A stretch of DNA of 64,000 nucleotides from Piscirickettsiaceae bacterium (GTDB lineage Bacteria > Pseudomonadota > Gammaproteobacteria > Nitrosococcales > Methylophagaceae). Shown one piece after another: positions 8,656 through 17,546 of the stretch. Below the pieces are notes generated by a model. The model saw only the letters and a list, made by a program, of their open reading frames with translations, did not search any database and had not been told where the DNA came from. The stretch lies in assembly GCA_013215775.1 (NCBI GenBank), contig JABSQO010000004.1, forward strand, positions 1 through 64,000. Reading direction: 5' to 3'. The position numbers and the translations under genes are program-made. Every line of letters begins with the position of its first letter. The stretch's first letter is position 1.

Positions 8656-10344
8656 ATGAGCGAAAAAGAAGTCATAAAATCAAGTAATTTTATCCGTAAT
8701 ATTATTGACGTTGATATTGAACAAGGCAAAAATGATGGACGAGTTCATACTCGATTCCCGCCTGAACCAAACGGTTATTTACATATTGGACATGCCAAAT
8801 CTATTTGCCTTAATTTTGGTTTGGCAAATGATTATGATGGCTTGTGCAATCTGCGTTTTGACGATACTAACCCTCACAAAGAAAATGAAGAATTTGTCGA
8901 CGCTATTAAAAAAGATGTGCAATGGCTTGGTTTTGATTGGGCGGAACGTTTGTACTTCTCTTCGGATTATTTTGAACAGCTTTATAATTATGCAGTGCAA
9001 TTGATTGAACAGGGTGATGCTTATGTGTGTGATCTGAGTGCTGAGGAAACCCGTGAATATCGTGGAACATTAACTGAACCCGGTAAAAACAGCCCTTATC
9101 GTGATCGAAGTATAGAAGAAAACCTCGATTTATTTAAGCGTATGCGCGCGGGTGAGTTCCCCGATGGTGCACGATTATTGCGCGCTAAAATTGATATGGC
9201 ATCACCTAACATCAATATGCGTGATCCTGCACTATATCGGATACGACAAGGCGTCATTCATCATCAAACGGGTAGTGAATGGTGTATCTATCCGATGTAT
9301 GACTACACTCACTGCGTCTCTGATGCGATTGAGGGAATTACCCATTCGGTGTGTACTTTAGAGTTTGCTGATCATCGACCACTCTATGATTGGTTTCTTG
9401 ATACCTTAAAAACGCCCCATCATCCGCAACAAATTGAGTTTTCTCGTCTTAATTTACAATACTCAATAACCAGTAAACGCAAGCTAGCACGATTAGTAGA
9501 AGAGAATATTGTTGATGGCTGGGATGACCCCAGAATGTCCACTATTTCAGGTATGCGACGACGTGGTTACCCTGCTGCTGCACTCCGTGAGTTTTGTGAA
9601 CGTATTGGTGTGACTAAAGCGGATAACTCAGTTGAAATGGAAATTTTGGATGCCTGTATTCGTGAAGAGCTAAATGCAACATCCCCTCGTGCGATGGCAG
9701 TGCTTGATCCCGTTAAGATTGTGATCACCAATTATCCTGAAGGGCAGACAGAACAATTAGTCGCCCCGAATCACCCTCAAAATGAAGCGATGGGAACGCG
9801 TATTGTTCCTTTCACTCGCGAGATTTATATTGATAGAGCTGATTTCAAGGAAGAAGCCAACAATAAATTTAAACGCTTAGTAAAAAATAAAGAAGTAAGG
9901 CTTAGAAATGCCTACGTTATCCGCTGTGATGAAGTAATTAAAGATGATAATGACGACATTATTGAATTACACTGTAGTTATGATCCCGCTACTCTAGGAG
10001 CTAATCCAGAAGGGCGTAAAGTGAAAGGTGTGATTCACTGGGTGTCTGTTGACCACGGTATTAAAGCAGAAATAAGGTTGTATGATCGATTATTTAATCA
10101 TCCTCATCCAGATAGTGATAAAGAGGTAGATGATTTCACTACGCATTTAAATCCGGACTCACTGACCACATTGACAGAGTGTGTGGTGGAGAAAAGTTTA
10201 GCAGGTGTGTTGCCAAGCAGTGTTTATCAATTTGAACGAGAAGGTTATTTTTGTGCAGATAGTGAACTTTGTGATGATAGTAAGCTCGTTTTCAATCGCA
10301 CCGTGACCCTGCGAGATACATGGGCAAAAATCGAAAAGAGTTAG
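8656..10344 (+). CDS. glnS: Glutaminyl-tRNA synthetase
   Basis: A 562-residue class I aminoacyl-tRNA synthetase charging tRNA-Gln. The HIGH motif is at residues 43-46 ([11 protein letters not shown]) after the conserved [14 protein letters not shown] equivalent appears as TSKRKL around residue 271. A GlnRS-type C-terminal beta-barrel region follows. Length is close to the E. coli enzyme. Its presence means this organism charges tRNA-Gln directly. Confidence 0.97.
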   Translation: MSEKEVIKSSNFIRNIIDVDIEQGKNDGRVHTRFPPEPNGYLHIGHAKSICLNFGLANDYDGLCNLRFDDTNPHKENEEFVDAIKKDVQWLGFDWAERLYFSSDYFEQLYNYAVQLIEQGDAYVCDLSAEETREYRGTLTEPGKNSPYRDRSIEENLDLFKRMRAGEFPDGARLLRAKIDMASPNINMRDPALYRIRQGVIHHQTGSEWCIYPMYDYTHCVSDAIEGITHSVCTLEFADHRPLYDWFLDTLKTPHHPQQIEFSRLNLQYSITSKRKLARLVEENIVDGWDDPRMSTISGMRRRGYPAAALREFCERIGVTKADNSVEMEILDACIREELNATSPRAMAVLDPVKIVITNYPEGQTEQLVAPNHPQNEAMGTRIVPFTREIYIDRADFKEEANNKFKRLVKNKEVRLRNAYVIRCDEVIKDDNDDIIELHCSYDPATLGANPEGRKVKGVIHWVSVDHGIKAEIRLYDRLFNHPHPDSDKEVDDFTTHLNPDSLTTLTECVVEKSLAGVLPSSVYQFEREGYFCADSELCDDSKLVFNRTVTLRDTWAKIEKS

Positions 10345-10419
10345 TGCTCTCTATGTGGTTGCACCGCTATAAAAAAACTCTTATTCTTGTTCTATAGAGC
10401 TTAATGAAAGGATAAAAGA

Positions 10420-11079
10420 ATGGCAGTAAATTATGATAGCGCCCATTTTAATATGTTGGAGCAACAAGTTCGGCCGAGTAATGTCTTGAATCCTCGGGTA
10501 TTACAGGCATTAAAAGATGTCGTGCGCAATAAATTTGTTGATGAAAGCCTGCAGGGGCTTGCCTTTGCAGATACTGAGTTGCCAATTGGTTTTGAACAGG
10601 TGATGTTATCGCCAGTGCTTCAAGGTCGTTTACTGCAAGCGCTAGATGTACAAGATGATGAAATAGTGTTGGAAATTGGTACGGGAACAGGTTATTTCAC
10701 GGCCTTATTGGCACAATTAGCGAAGCATGTAACCAGTGTGGAAATCGTGCCAGAATTATCAGCATTAGCACAGCAGAATTTAACAGATGCAGGCATTGAT
10801 AATGTCACGCTGTGTATTGGTGATGCATCGCAGTCATGGCAAACAGCAGATCGAGTGGATGTCATTATTGCAACAGCAGCGTTTGTATCTGTTCCTGATG
10901 CCTATCTACAAAACTTGAATGTAGGTGGTCGAATGCTAGCCATTGTGGGTGAAGGAAAGATGATGGACGTACAGATTATTCAGCGTATCACTGAAGTGGA
11001 ATGGCAAACAAATTCTAGATTTGAAACAGTCAGTCCAGCCATGATTAATGCCGAACCGATAGTTGAATTTGAATTTTAA
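10420..11079 (+). CDS. Protein-L-isoaspartate O-methyltransferase family protein
   Basis: A 219-residue SAM-dependent methyltransferase of the PCMT family, with motif I EIGTGTGYFTALLAQL near residues 87-102 and ELPIGFEQVMLSPVLQGRLL in place of the usual substrate-site stretch. A second, more canonical pcm lies at 45145, next to surE. The present copy belongs to the branch that accompanies a rhodanese and tolC. Whether it repairs isoaspartate or acts on another substrate is open. Spacing to the rhodanese gene is 15 bases. Confidence 0.85.
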   Translation: MAVNYDSAHFNMLEQQVRPSNVLNPRVLQALKDVVRNKFVDESLQGLAFADTELPIGFEQVMLSPVLQGRLLQALDVQDDEIVLEIGTGTGYFTALLAQLAKHVTSVEIVPELSALAQQNLTDAGIDNVTLCIGDASQSWQTADRVDVIIATAAFVSVPDAYLQNLNVGGRMLAIVGEGKMMDVQIIQRITEVEWQTNSRFETVSPAMINAEPIVEFEF

Positions 11080-11094
11080 TAGAGATAAAAATAA

Positions 11095-11418
11095 ATGAGA
11101 CAGATGACCGCGATAGAATTACGTGATCTTCTAGCAACAGCTGTTTCGACAGTAAAAATAGATGTTCGCGAAGAGGTTGAATTAAAAAATGGCATGATTG
11201 AAGGTTCCATTCATATTCCAATGCAAAGTGTACCGGGCAAATTGAATGAATTAGATCAGTATAAAAATGACACCATCGTATTAATTTGTCGTACAGGCGG
11301 CCGTAGCGATCAGGTTGGTCAATTTTTAGAGCAAATGGGCTTTACAGATGTGATTAATTTAGCGGGTGGTATGAATCAATGGGCAACAAATGTTGATCCC
11401 AGTGTGACTGTTTACTGA
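11095..11418 (+). CDS. Rhodanese-like single-domain sulfurtransferase
   Basis: A 107-residue single rhodanese domain. The active-site loop CRTGGRS has the nucleophilic Cys at residue 65, and the conserved segments KIDVREEVE and NLAGGMNQWA are present. No signal peptide, so cytoplasmic. It sits between the PCMT-family gene and tolC with short gaps, implying one operon. The sulfur donor and acceptor cannot be told from the sequence. Confidence 0.92.
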   Translation: MRQMTAIELRDLLATAVSTVKIDVREEVELKNGMIEGSIHIPMQSVPGKLNELDQYKNDTIVLICRTGGRSDQVGQFLEQMGFTDVINLAGGMNQWATNVDPSVTVY

Positions 11419-11421
11419 GGT

Positions 11422-12747
11422 ATGAAAATGAAACATCTAGGATTGGCTCTTTCATTTGCCATAGCATTGTTTTCAACGGCTAGTGTGGCCGAAGATTTAA
11501 TGCAGATATTTACGCTATCTTTAAAAAGTGATCCTCAACTTTTAGCAGAAGCCGCATCTCGTCAAGCCGTTGGTGAACTTGATTCGCAAGCTCATGCAGC
11601 GTTTTTACCGCAGATTGATTTTAGCGCCAATAATGGTAAGGTTTGGCAAGATACATCATCACAATCTTTTGTTGGTGGTGATCGGGAATATAATGATCAT
11701 GGTTACAACTTGAGCATTACCCAACCAGTGTATCGACGACAAAACTTTGTTCAACAAGCCCAAGCTGATATTAGTATTGAAGGTGCTCAGGCGAGTTATC
11801 AAATTGCTGAACAAGCATTAATTATTCGAGTAGCTGAGCAATATTTTGATCTTCTCGGCCGTCAAGATGATGTTGATTTTGCTATTACTGAACGTGAAGC
11901 TATTGCTCAGCAATTGGAGCAAACTAAGCAACGATTTGAAGTGGGAATTGCAACTATTACCGATAAAGCTGAATCGCAAGCTGCTTATGATTTAGCGAAT
12001 GCTGAAGTTATTAATGCTGAGAACGAATTAGCCAATAGCAAAGAACGTTTACGCGAGACATCGGGTAGTTATCACGACACATTAGATGTCCTGCAAGATG
12101 AGACCCCACTCATTAGCCCTGAACCAGAAGATATTGAACAATGGAGTGTGGTGGCATTAGCGCAAAACCCCAGTTTAGTAGTGGCGCGAACCTCAGTGGA
12201 GAATGCCAGCCAAAATATTGAGTTACAAAAAAGTGGTCATTATCCGAGTCTAGATGTCATTGGTCAGAAAAGTTACAGTTCACAAAGTGATAGTAGTTTT
12301 GGTGGTAGTAGTAAAACCCATCAAGATAGTATTAGCCTACAATTGAAGTTGCCGATTTATGCTGGTGGAGGCGTACAGTCAAGATCTCGTGAGGCAGGAT
12401 ATCGACTTGATCAAACCATGCAAAATGAAGAACAGCAACGACGCTTAGTACTCCGCCAAACTCGGGAAGCATACAATGGGGTAATGTCTGGAATTAGCCG
12501 TGTTAAAGCTTTAAAACAAGCTGTTATATCGAGCGAAAAAGCATTGGAATCAACCGAGGCGGGTTATGAGGTAGGAACGCGTACTACCGTCGATGTATTA
12601 AATGTCCGTAGTGCATTATTCCGAGCAAAGCGTGATCATGCTAGCTCACGTTATGTCTATATTCTTTCTAGTTTACGTCTAAAACAAGCTGCCGGAACCG
12701 TGAGTGTTGATGATTTAGCACAGATCAATAAATGGCTAGGTATCTAA
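11422..12747 (+). CDS. tolC: TolC family outer membrane efflux protein
   Basis: A 441-residue outer membrane channel. An N-terminal signal peptide ends near residue 23 (ASVAED), followed by the two-repeat outer-membrane-efflux architecture, with coiled helices, NAENELANSKERL in repeat one and GTRTTVDVLNVRSALFRAK in repeat two. Length is typical for TolC proper. It is the exit duct for tripartite pumps and type I secretion. It follows the rhodanese gene by three bases. Confidence 0.93.
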   Translation: MKMKHLGLALSFAIALFSTASVAEDLMQIFTLSLKSDPQLLAEAASRQAVGELDSQAHAAFLPQIDFSANNGKVWQDTSSQSFVGGDREYNDHGYNLSITQPVYRRQNFVQQAQADISIEGAQASYQIAEQALIIRVAEQYFDLLGRQDDVDFAITEREAIAQQLEQTKQRFEVGIATITDKAESQAAYDLANAEVINAENELANSKERLRETSGSYHDTLDVLQDETPLISPEPEDIEQWSVVALAQNPSLVVARTSVENASQNIELQKSGHYPSLDVIGQKSYSSQSDSSFGGSSKTHQDSISLQLKLPIYAGGGVQSRSREAGYRLDQTMQNEEQQRRLVLRQTREAYNGVMSGISRVKALKQAVISSEKALESTEAGYEVGTRTTVDVLNVRSALFRAKRDHASSRYVYILSSLRLKQAAGTVSVDDLAQINKWLGI

Positions 12748-12751
12748 ACAG

Positions 12752-13318
12752 ATGGATACCAATACGTCTATTTTATTAGATGAATTGGAAAGTGTTGTTG
12801 TGGTTGTTGATATTCAACAACGATTAGCAGCAGCTATGCCCGAAGATGTACGCGGCAACGTTATCAAACAAGTAAGTTTGTTATTAACGGCTGCTAATAC
12901 ATTGTCTATACCTGTCACTGCGACGGAGCAATATCCTAAAGGGCTTGGTCCAACTGAGCCTGAATTAATGGCCTATCTTGATGATGCGACCATTATTGAA
13001 AAAACTAATTTTTCATGTGTGAAAGCAGATGATTTTATTAAGCACATTGAGCGTTTAGATCGTCAACAGATTATTTTAGTAGGGATGGAAAGTCATATTT
13101 GTATATTACAAACTGCGTTGGATCTTAAAGCTCAAGGCTTTGAAGTCTATGTGGTTGAAGACGCAGTAAGTTCACGTACAAAAGAAAATCAACGTAATGC
13201 CATACAAAGAATGCAATATGCGGGTGTGATTATTACCAATGTGGAATCTGTGATTTTTGAATGGCTTGGAGACGCTAAACATTCAGAGTTTAAAACACTG
13301 GCAAAATTGCTTGTTTAA
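12752..13318 (+). CDS. Isochorismatase-family cysteine hydrolase
   Basis: A 188-residue alpha/beta hydrolase of the isochorismatase/nicotinamidase superfamily. Triad residues are the Asp in VVVVDIQQRL (about residue 20), the Lys in IIEKTNFSC and the Cys in GMESHICILQTA. It resembles the YcaC-like group rather than nicotinamidases. The substrate is unknown. It follows tolC by four bases and its 3' end overlaps the convergent radical SAM gene by four bases. Confidence 0.88.
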   Translation: MDTNTSILLDELESVVVVVDIQQRLAAAMPEDVRGNVIKQVSLLLTAANTLSIPVTATEQYPKGLGPTEPELMAYLDDATIIEKTNFSCVKADDFIKHIERLDRQQIILVGMESHICILQTALDLKAQGFEVYVVEDAVSSRTKENQRNAIQRMQYAGVIITNVESVIFEWLGDAKHSEFKTLAKLLV

Positions 13319-14826
13319 CTATGCATTAATTGACGTTTATTTGCGATGCCCTGTTTCTTGTCTTTTTGTTTTTTCTCACCCTGCTCATAACTAGGTGTGC
13401 CTTTTATTTTGGCGCGAGCATAATCCAATACCAAATGCTGTTTGACGAGTTCTGGGGACAGCCCAAAGTCTTGGGTCAATACCTGATAAACCAATTCAAA
13501 TAATCGTTTCAACGCTATTTTCCAAGTACTTCCAGCGAGCAAGTGTAGGGTATCTGACAATTGCATAAATCGTTCAAATGGCAGATCAGCCAGAATCAGT
13601 GGCAATGTATTGATGAATCGACCAGAGTTGCCAATCATATCCCAATAACGAGCAAAACGATTAACACGTTGCATCGCATTAAAATCAATATCACGAGTTG
13701 TTAAAATATTGTAGGGAGCGTTAGGGTTAAAACGTAATTGATATGTTTCATTATGACGGTTTAGTGGTGCACCACGGAGACGTTTTAATATCCCTAGCTG
13801 GATTTCATGTGGTTTGAGAGCGATTAATTGATCAAAACTATCAGCAAAATTTTCTAAGGAATCACTCGGTAAACCAAAAATAAGGTCGGTATGTAGGTGG
13901 GCACCCGTATTTTCCCGTAGCCATTTTATATTGGCTTTGGTTTTGTCATTATTTTGTTTACGGCTGATAAGATTTTGAATGTCGGCATCAAATGTCTGCA
14001 CACCAATTTCAAACTGCAATCTGTTGGCTGGGAATCGTTGTAGAACATCTTTCAATTTGTCAGGGAGATGATCAGGAACAACTTCAAAATGTAAGTACAG
14101 ATCATCAGTCATACGTTCTAGAAAGAATTCTAAAATTTTAATACTGGTGCTTATTTTTAGATTAAATGTACGATCAATAAACTTAAAATTCCTCACGCCA
14201 CGGTCAAGCAGTTTATTCATTTCACTTAGGAAGGATTCAAGAGGAAAAGCAGTCGCTGTTTTATCGAGTGCAGATAAACAAAATTCACATTTGAATGGAC
14301 AACCACGCGAGGCTTCAACATAGATAAGACGATTACGAATATCATCCTCATTGTAATATTGATAAGGCAATTTCAATTCATCGAGAGGGATGGCTTTACC
14401 TTCAATAAATTTCTGTTCGGGGCGATTGTCATTTAGTAATTGCTGACAAAGTTGTTGAAGACTATATTCTCCCGGCCCCGAAATAATATAGTCAGCGAGT
14501 TCGGTAACCGTTGGGACATCAGGGAATTGACTGACTTCAGGCCCACCAAGAATAATCATTACATCAGGTGCAATTTGCTTGAGTATTGCAACCACTTTAG
14601 TTATTTCACTGATATTCCAGATATAGACACTAAGACCAATAATTTTAGGTTGATGTGCTAACAACTGTTCAACAATATTGATGGGTAATTCTTGAATAGT
14701 GAATTCGATAATAGCAGTCTGATCTTGTAGCTCAGCCATATTGGCATAAAGATATCGTAATCCAAATGCAGTATGCATATAACGAGCATTGAGAGTGCTG
14801 AGGAGTATTGTCGGATCAGAAGTCAT
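13315..14826 (-). CDS. B12-binding domain radical SAM protein (DUF4080)
   Basis: A 503-residue protein with an N-terminal cobalamin-binding-like domain (about residues 5-140, with the GGPEVSQFP segment), a radical SAM core with C-x3-C-x2-C in GCPFKCEFC (about residues 182-190), and a C-terminal DUF4080-like region ending in a Lys-rich tail. Members are common in gammaproteobacteria but the reaction is not established. It is transcribed alone, facing the tolC operon, and its upstream side borders the second accessory island. Confidence 0.88.
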   Translation of the reverse strand: MTSDPTILLSTLNARYMHTAFGLRYLYANMAELQDQTAIIEFTIQELPINIVEQLLAHQPKIIGLSVYIWNISEITKVVAILKQIAPDVMIILGGPEVSQFPDVPTVTELADYIISGPGEYSLQQLCQQLLNDNRPEQKFIEGKAIPLDELKLPYQYYNEDDIRNRLIYVEASRGCPFKCEFCLSALDKTATAFPLESFLSEMNKLLDRGVRNFKFIDRTFNLKISTSIKILEFFLERMTDDLYLHFEVVPDHLPDKLKDVLQRFPANRLQFEIGVQTFDADIQNLISRKQNNDKTKANIKWLRENTGAHLHTDLIFGLPSDSLENFADSFDQLIALKPHEIQLGILKRLRGAPLNRHNETYQLRFNPNAPYNILTTRDIDFNAMQRVNRFARYWDMIGNSGRFINTLPLILADLPFERFMQLSDTLHLLAGSTWKIALKRLFELVYQVLTQDFGLSPELVKQHLVLDYARAKIKGTPSYEQGEKKQKDKKQGIANKRQLMHS

Positions 14827-14925
14827 TGTGGCTATTTTAATATAGAGTGGAATTAAAAGCTGAATTACTAAAGAATTAGTTCAGATTTGATCTAATCAAA
14901 AGCAAAAACTAGAGATAGTCTGACT

Positions 14926-14953
14926 GACCGATAAGTGCCAAAAGAAGACATTC
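14926..14953. repeat. Dispersed repeat, short copy
   Basis: ACCGATAAGTGCCAAAAGAAGACATTC carries the TAAGTGCCAAAAG core seen at 3444, 15666 and 16121. It lies between the DUF4080 gene and the attC site at 14963, so it marks the edge of the cassette. Confidence 0.55.
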
Positions 14954-14962
14954 GTTTAACCA

Positions 14963-15026
14963 GCCTAACGTTAAAGATCAGCCACGCCCCTTTGACGTCG
15001 CGTCGGTTTGAATGCCTTGTTAGGCC
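14963..15026 (-). other. attC recombination site 3
   Basis: On the minus strand the site starts GGCCTAACAAGGCATTC and ends CTTTAACGTTAGGCT, with perfect GCCTAAC/GTTAGGC terminal cores. Inside are CAAACCGACGCGACGTC and GGGGCGTGGCTGATC, close in pattern to the CCGACGC...GCGGCTTAA arms of mobile-integron attC sites. Length is 64 bases. The stop codon of the 179-aa gene (TAA) is part of the first core, as often seen in cassettes. This is the clearest of the sites in the window. Confidence 0.88.
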
Positions 15027-15559
15027 TGATTGTGTCTAGCCTGAGTTGCAATTTGAATAAAAGTGACAAGAACAAGACAAAAAGCAGTATATGGTTCATA
15101 TTCTTTTGGATCGCAAATTATCCAAGCGCAGACGATTACTTCCGCAATAGCTAGCAATACTAAACTTATAATATTCCATTTAGTTAGTCCGCCTCTAACT
15201 CTTTTAGTCGCTTCATATACGCTAACATCATGCCCCGCTTGTGTTGGAACAAAAACTGATGATCCATCTTCTGTAATAATGTTGCCACGTAATTCAATGT
15301 TAGTGCAATTATCCGGTGGTCTTATTCTCCAGCCATTAATAATTACTGTTACAGGTAAACGAATGCCCCCAGCTAAAACCTGGCCACCTTCTGTAATTAC
15401 TATGTTTGGGATTGGCATATTTTCAGGTCGTGCTAGCCAAGTTTGTGTAGGGCGGTATATGTCTCGTACTACATCAATAACTAGCGTTCCATCAGGACGA
15501 ACATCATCTTCACTAAACTCTATTAACTGTTCTTGAATATTGTATTGTGGGATATTCAT
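15020..15559 (-). CDS. Unknown protein with phage-structural-like domain and C-terminal membrane helices; cassette gene
   Basis: A 179-residue protein. The middle (about residues 50-120) contains INGWRIRPPDN and ELRGNIITEDG, a pattern that recalls a small beta domain common in phage minor structural proteins. Residues about 125-172 form two hydrophobic helices. The combination is unusual. A GTTAGGT core (15567-15573 on the plus strand as ACCTAAC) lies just before the ATG and a full attC follows the stop, so it is a gene cassette. Function unknown. Confidence 0.75.
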   Translation of the reverse strand: MNIPQYNIQEQLIEFSEDDVRPDGTLVIDVVRDIYRPTQTWLARPENMPIPNIVITEGGQVLAGGIRLPVTVIINGWRIRPPDNCTNIELRGNIITEDGSSVFVPTQAGHDVSVYEATKRVRGGLTKWNIISLVLLAIAEVIVCAWIICDPKEYEPYTAFCLVLVTFIQIATQARHNQA

Positions 15560-15611
15560 CTTATGTACCTAACAGTATGTTTTATGAGGTCAATGTGCAT
15601 CATAACAATTC

Positions 15612-15725
15612 TATCAACTGACCGCTTTGGGTCGAACACCGCCCTTTGAACAATCCGTCACTAACGTGCCAGAAGCGGTCACTGAACTTATAAATAAGAG
15701 TTTTTACACTGACCCCATTTATTCC
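15612..15725. repeat. Dispersed repeat cluster between cassette genes
   Basis: This stretch has ACTGACCGCTTTGGGTCGAA, GTGCCAGAAGCGGTCACTGA (from 15666) and the 17-mer AAGAGTTTTTACACTGA (15696-15712), shared with 3432-3498. GGGTCGAA recurs at 17344. It is non-coding. On the minus strand its end reads GGAATAAATGGGGTCAGTG, related to the GGGGTCAG repeats at 5519 and 55464. Confidence 0.65.
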
Positions 15726-15763
15726 ATTTCATTTGAAGTCCCTAATTTCAGCTTGATGTGAGA

Positions 15764-15958
15764 TTATTTTTTTGTCCGTTTAATAGCCCAGCAGGTGACA
15801 CAGTAAAGCTGGTAAAAAATGTATGGAATTATGCCGAGTATCAGTGCTTCTATCCCTTGAAGCTGTTCACCTGAGACCACCACTACAATGACGAGTAACA
15901 GTCCGGCAATTCCTAGCTTGACAACCTTAATCCATTCTCTAGTTATGACCTTCTTCAT
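15764..15958 (-). CDS. Small membrane protein, unknown
   Basis: Sixty-four residues with two hydrophobic segments (about 12-30 and 36-56) and basic ends (MKKVITREWIKVVK, IKRTKK). A good ribosome site (AAAGGACT) is placed before the ATG, which supports real expression. No family was recognised. It lies between repeat copies in the second accessory island and has no attC directly after it. Confidence 0.55.
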   Translation of the reverse strand: MKKVITREWIKVVKLGIAGLLLVIVVVVSGEQLQGIEALILGIIPYIFYQLYCVTCWAIKRTKK

Positions 15959-16314
15959 TTTGAGTCCTTTTCAACTAAATAAGCTAATTTCAACTTTACT
16001 ATACATATAGTGATGAGGTGAATTTTAGGCACAAAATAAAGGGGGTTATCACTATTTTTGAATAGTCTTGGAATCAGTAAATATTAAAATATGCTTGCTA
16101 TTACAACCTTACAGGTCGCTAAGTGCCAAAAACGGTCATTGATATCATTAAATCAAGCTGAGTATGCAGACATTCAATAGCTGGGTAGTCCAAGTAATCT
16201 ATTAATTTGTGGCCATATTTACTTAGCCACTACAGTCCCTTTCCATCGCTCTAGATTACAGGGGTAACCGTACGAGTTAATGAACGTCAGCTTTAATTAT
16301 CCGTCACGTTTAAG
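15959..16314. other. Non-coding stretch with one dispersed repeat copy
   Basis: No convincing gene is seen on either strand. At about 16111-16142, ACAGGTCGCTAAGTGCCAAA followed by AACGGTCATT is another copy of the GTGCCAAAAGCGGTCA repeat. The remainder is AT-rich and holds the upstream region of the 64-aa gene. Confidence 0.6.
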
Positions 16315-17220
16315 CTATAAGTGGCGCTGTTTTTTTTTGATAAAAGTCCAAGCGATAAAGCGACTAACTTTTTGCCCCTGGGCCATATCGATGGTTTTGA
16401 CTTCAACGGCTTTAACTTTTTCTAAAATTTTGTAAAGTGGTTTGAGGTTATCCTTTTTTGACACCAGTGAGCTAAACCACAGACACTGCTCGGCAAACTC
16501 CACGCTCTGCTCAATCATGGTAGCGATAAATTTCACCTCACCGCCGGGACACCAAAGTTCGGCATTCTGACCGCCGAAGTTAAGTTTATTCTGCGTCCCC
16601 TTGCCAAGATTTTTCCACTTGCGCTGGGTGCCTTTTTTTGCGGCCTCAGTCGAGGCATGAAAAGGTGGGTTGCACAGGGTGAGATGGAAAAAATCGTGCG
16701 AGCCTATCACGCCTCTAAATATATCCTCGGGCTTTTTTTGTAACTTGAGTTTGATATTCAGTTTGTTGAACTGGCAAATATGCTGCGCCACTTTGATGGC
16801 CGCAGGATCTATATCGACGCCGGTAAAGTGCCAACCGTATTCACTCTGACCGGTGAGTGGATACACCAGATTGGCGCCGGTACCGATATCCAACACCTTG
16901 ATGTTACGCCCATGGGGAACCACTTGATTGTTGTCGCTGGCGAGCAGGTCTGCCAGATGATGAATATAGTCAACGCGACCGGGAATCGGCGGGCACAAGT
17001 AGCTGGCGGGGATATCCCAGAAGTTAATATTGTAATGGGCCTTGAGTAACGCCTGATTGAGCGCACGCACCGCCTGCTCATCATGAAAATCGATGGTGAT
17101 CTGGCCCGCCGGGCTGCGGCGTGTAAAAGCCTCAAGCTCCGGCGACTGTTTCACTAAACGTGTAAAGTTATAGCCATCACTGTGTTGGTTACGCGGGTGC
17201 AGATTTGTATCGGTGGTCAT
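16315..17220 (-). CDS. rlmF: 23S rRNA (adenine(1618)-N6)-methyltransferase
   Basis: A 301-residue SAM methyltransferase that modifies A1618 of 23S rRNA. The SAM-binding block is VLDIGTGANLVYPL and the catalytic N6-adenine motif NPPF is in LTLCNPPFHAS. The family N-terminus HPRNQHSDGYNF follows shortly after the chosen ATG (17218-17220); an upstream in-frame start would add 13 non-family residues. Base use is visibly GC-richer than the neighbours (many GCC/GGC/CTG-type codons), which suggests a different origin. Confidence 0.92.
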   Translation of the reverse strand: MTTDTNLHPRNQHSDGYNFTRLVKQSPELEAFTRRSPAGQITIDFHDEQAVRALNQALLKAHYNINFWDIPASYLCPPIPGRVDYIHHLADLLASDNNQVVPHGRNIKVLDIGTGANLVYPLTGQSEYGWHFTGVDIDPAAIKVAQHICQFNKLNIKLKLQKKPEDIFRGVIGSHDFFHLTLCNPPFHASTEAAKKGTQRKWKNLGKGTQNKLNFGGQNAELWCPGGEVKFIATMIEQSVEFAEQCLWFSSLVSKKDNLKPLYKILEKVKAVEVKTIDMAQGQKVSRFIAWTFIKKKQRHL

Positions 17221-17546
17221 AGTCAAGTCATCGGTCAAGGGTAGCGTAACGAGAATCAATAAGGTCAGACTCCATTGATTTATGTTTTTATATCCAGAGT
17301 CGCAATAATCCCAGTTTGTTAGAGATTAATAAATGTCTTCCTTGGGTCGAAAGCAGTCTGAACATATCTAGCTTAGAAGTTGAATCAATAAGTAATAATA
17401 AATATCTGCAGTTATTGTTAATGGTTCAAACCAACTAGAATCAAATAGGTTCATCATGACCTTCATGATTGCATAAAAACTAATTCTGGTATTCGTAAGT
17501 GCGGGAGCTAAGTGACTGCAACGCACTACAACAGCTTGTTATGTGC
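17221..17546. other. Non-coding stretch with repeat fragments and a degenerate attC
   Basis: No gene is seen. GAATCAATAAGGTCAGACTC at about 17252 is related to the GGGGTCAG repeats. TTGGGTCGAAAGCAGTCTGA at 17342 is related to the repeat at 15625. The end contains the degenerate attC described separately. The middle is AT-rich with no recognisable signal. Confidence 0.55.
17492..17545 (-). other. Degenerate attC-like site
   Basis: On the minus strand ACATAACAAGCTGTTG is an intact R''-L''-type half, and the other end reads GCTCCCGCACTTACGAA, where a canonical site would have GTTRRRY. It lies two bases after the stop of the 64-aa lysine-rich gene. The half-site is good and the second half is at least one base off, so it may no longer recombine. 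Confidence 0.45.

Noticed and set aside
15063-15536. Open frame of 157 codons on the plus strand opposite the 179-aa cassette gene
   Set aside because: It is antisense to a gene with recognisable domain and membrane pattern and attC context; the translation is Thr/Ser/Pro-rich with no ribosome site.
16780-17135. Overlapping frames of 89 and 108 codons in other frames of rlmF
   Set aside because: Shadows caused by the higher GC content; rlmF has the complete family motifs.
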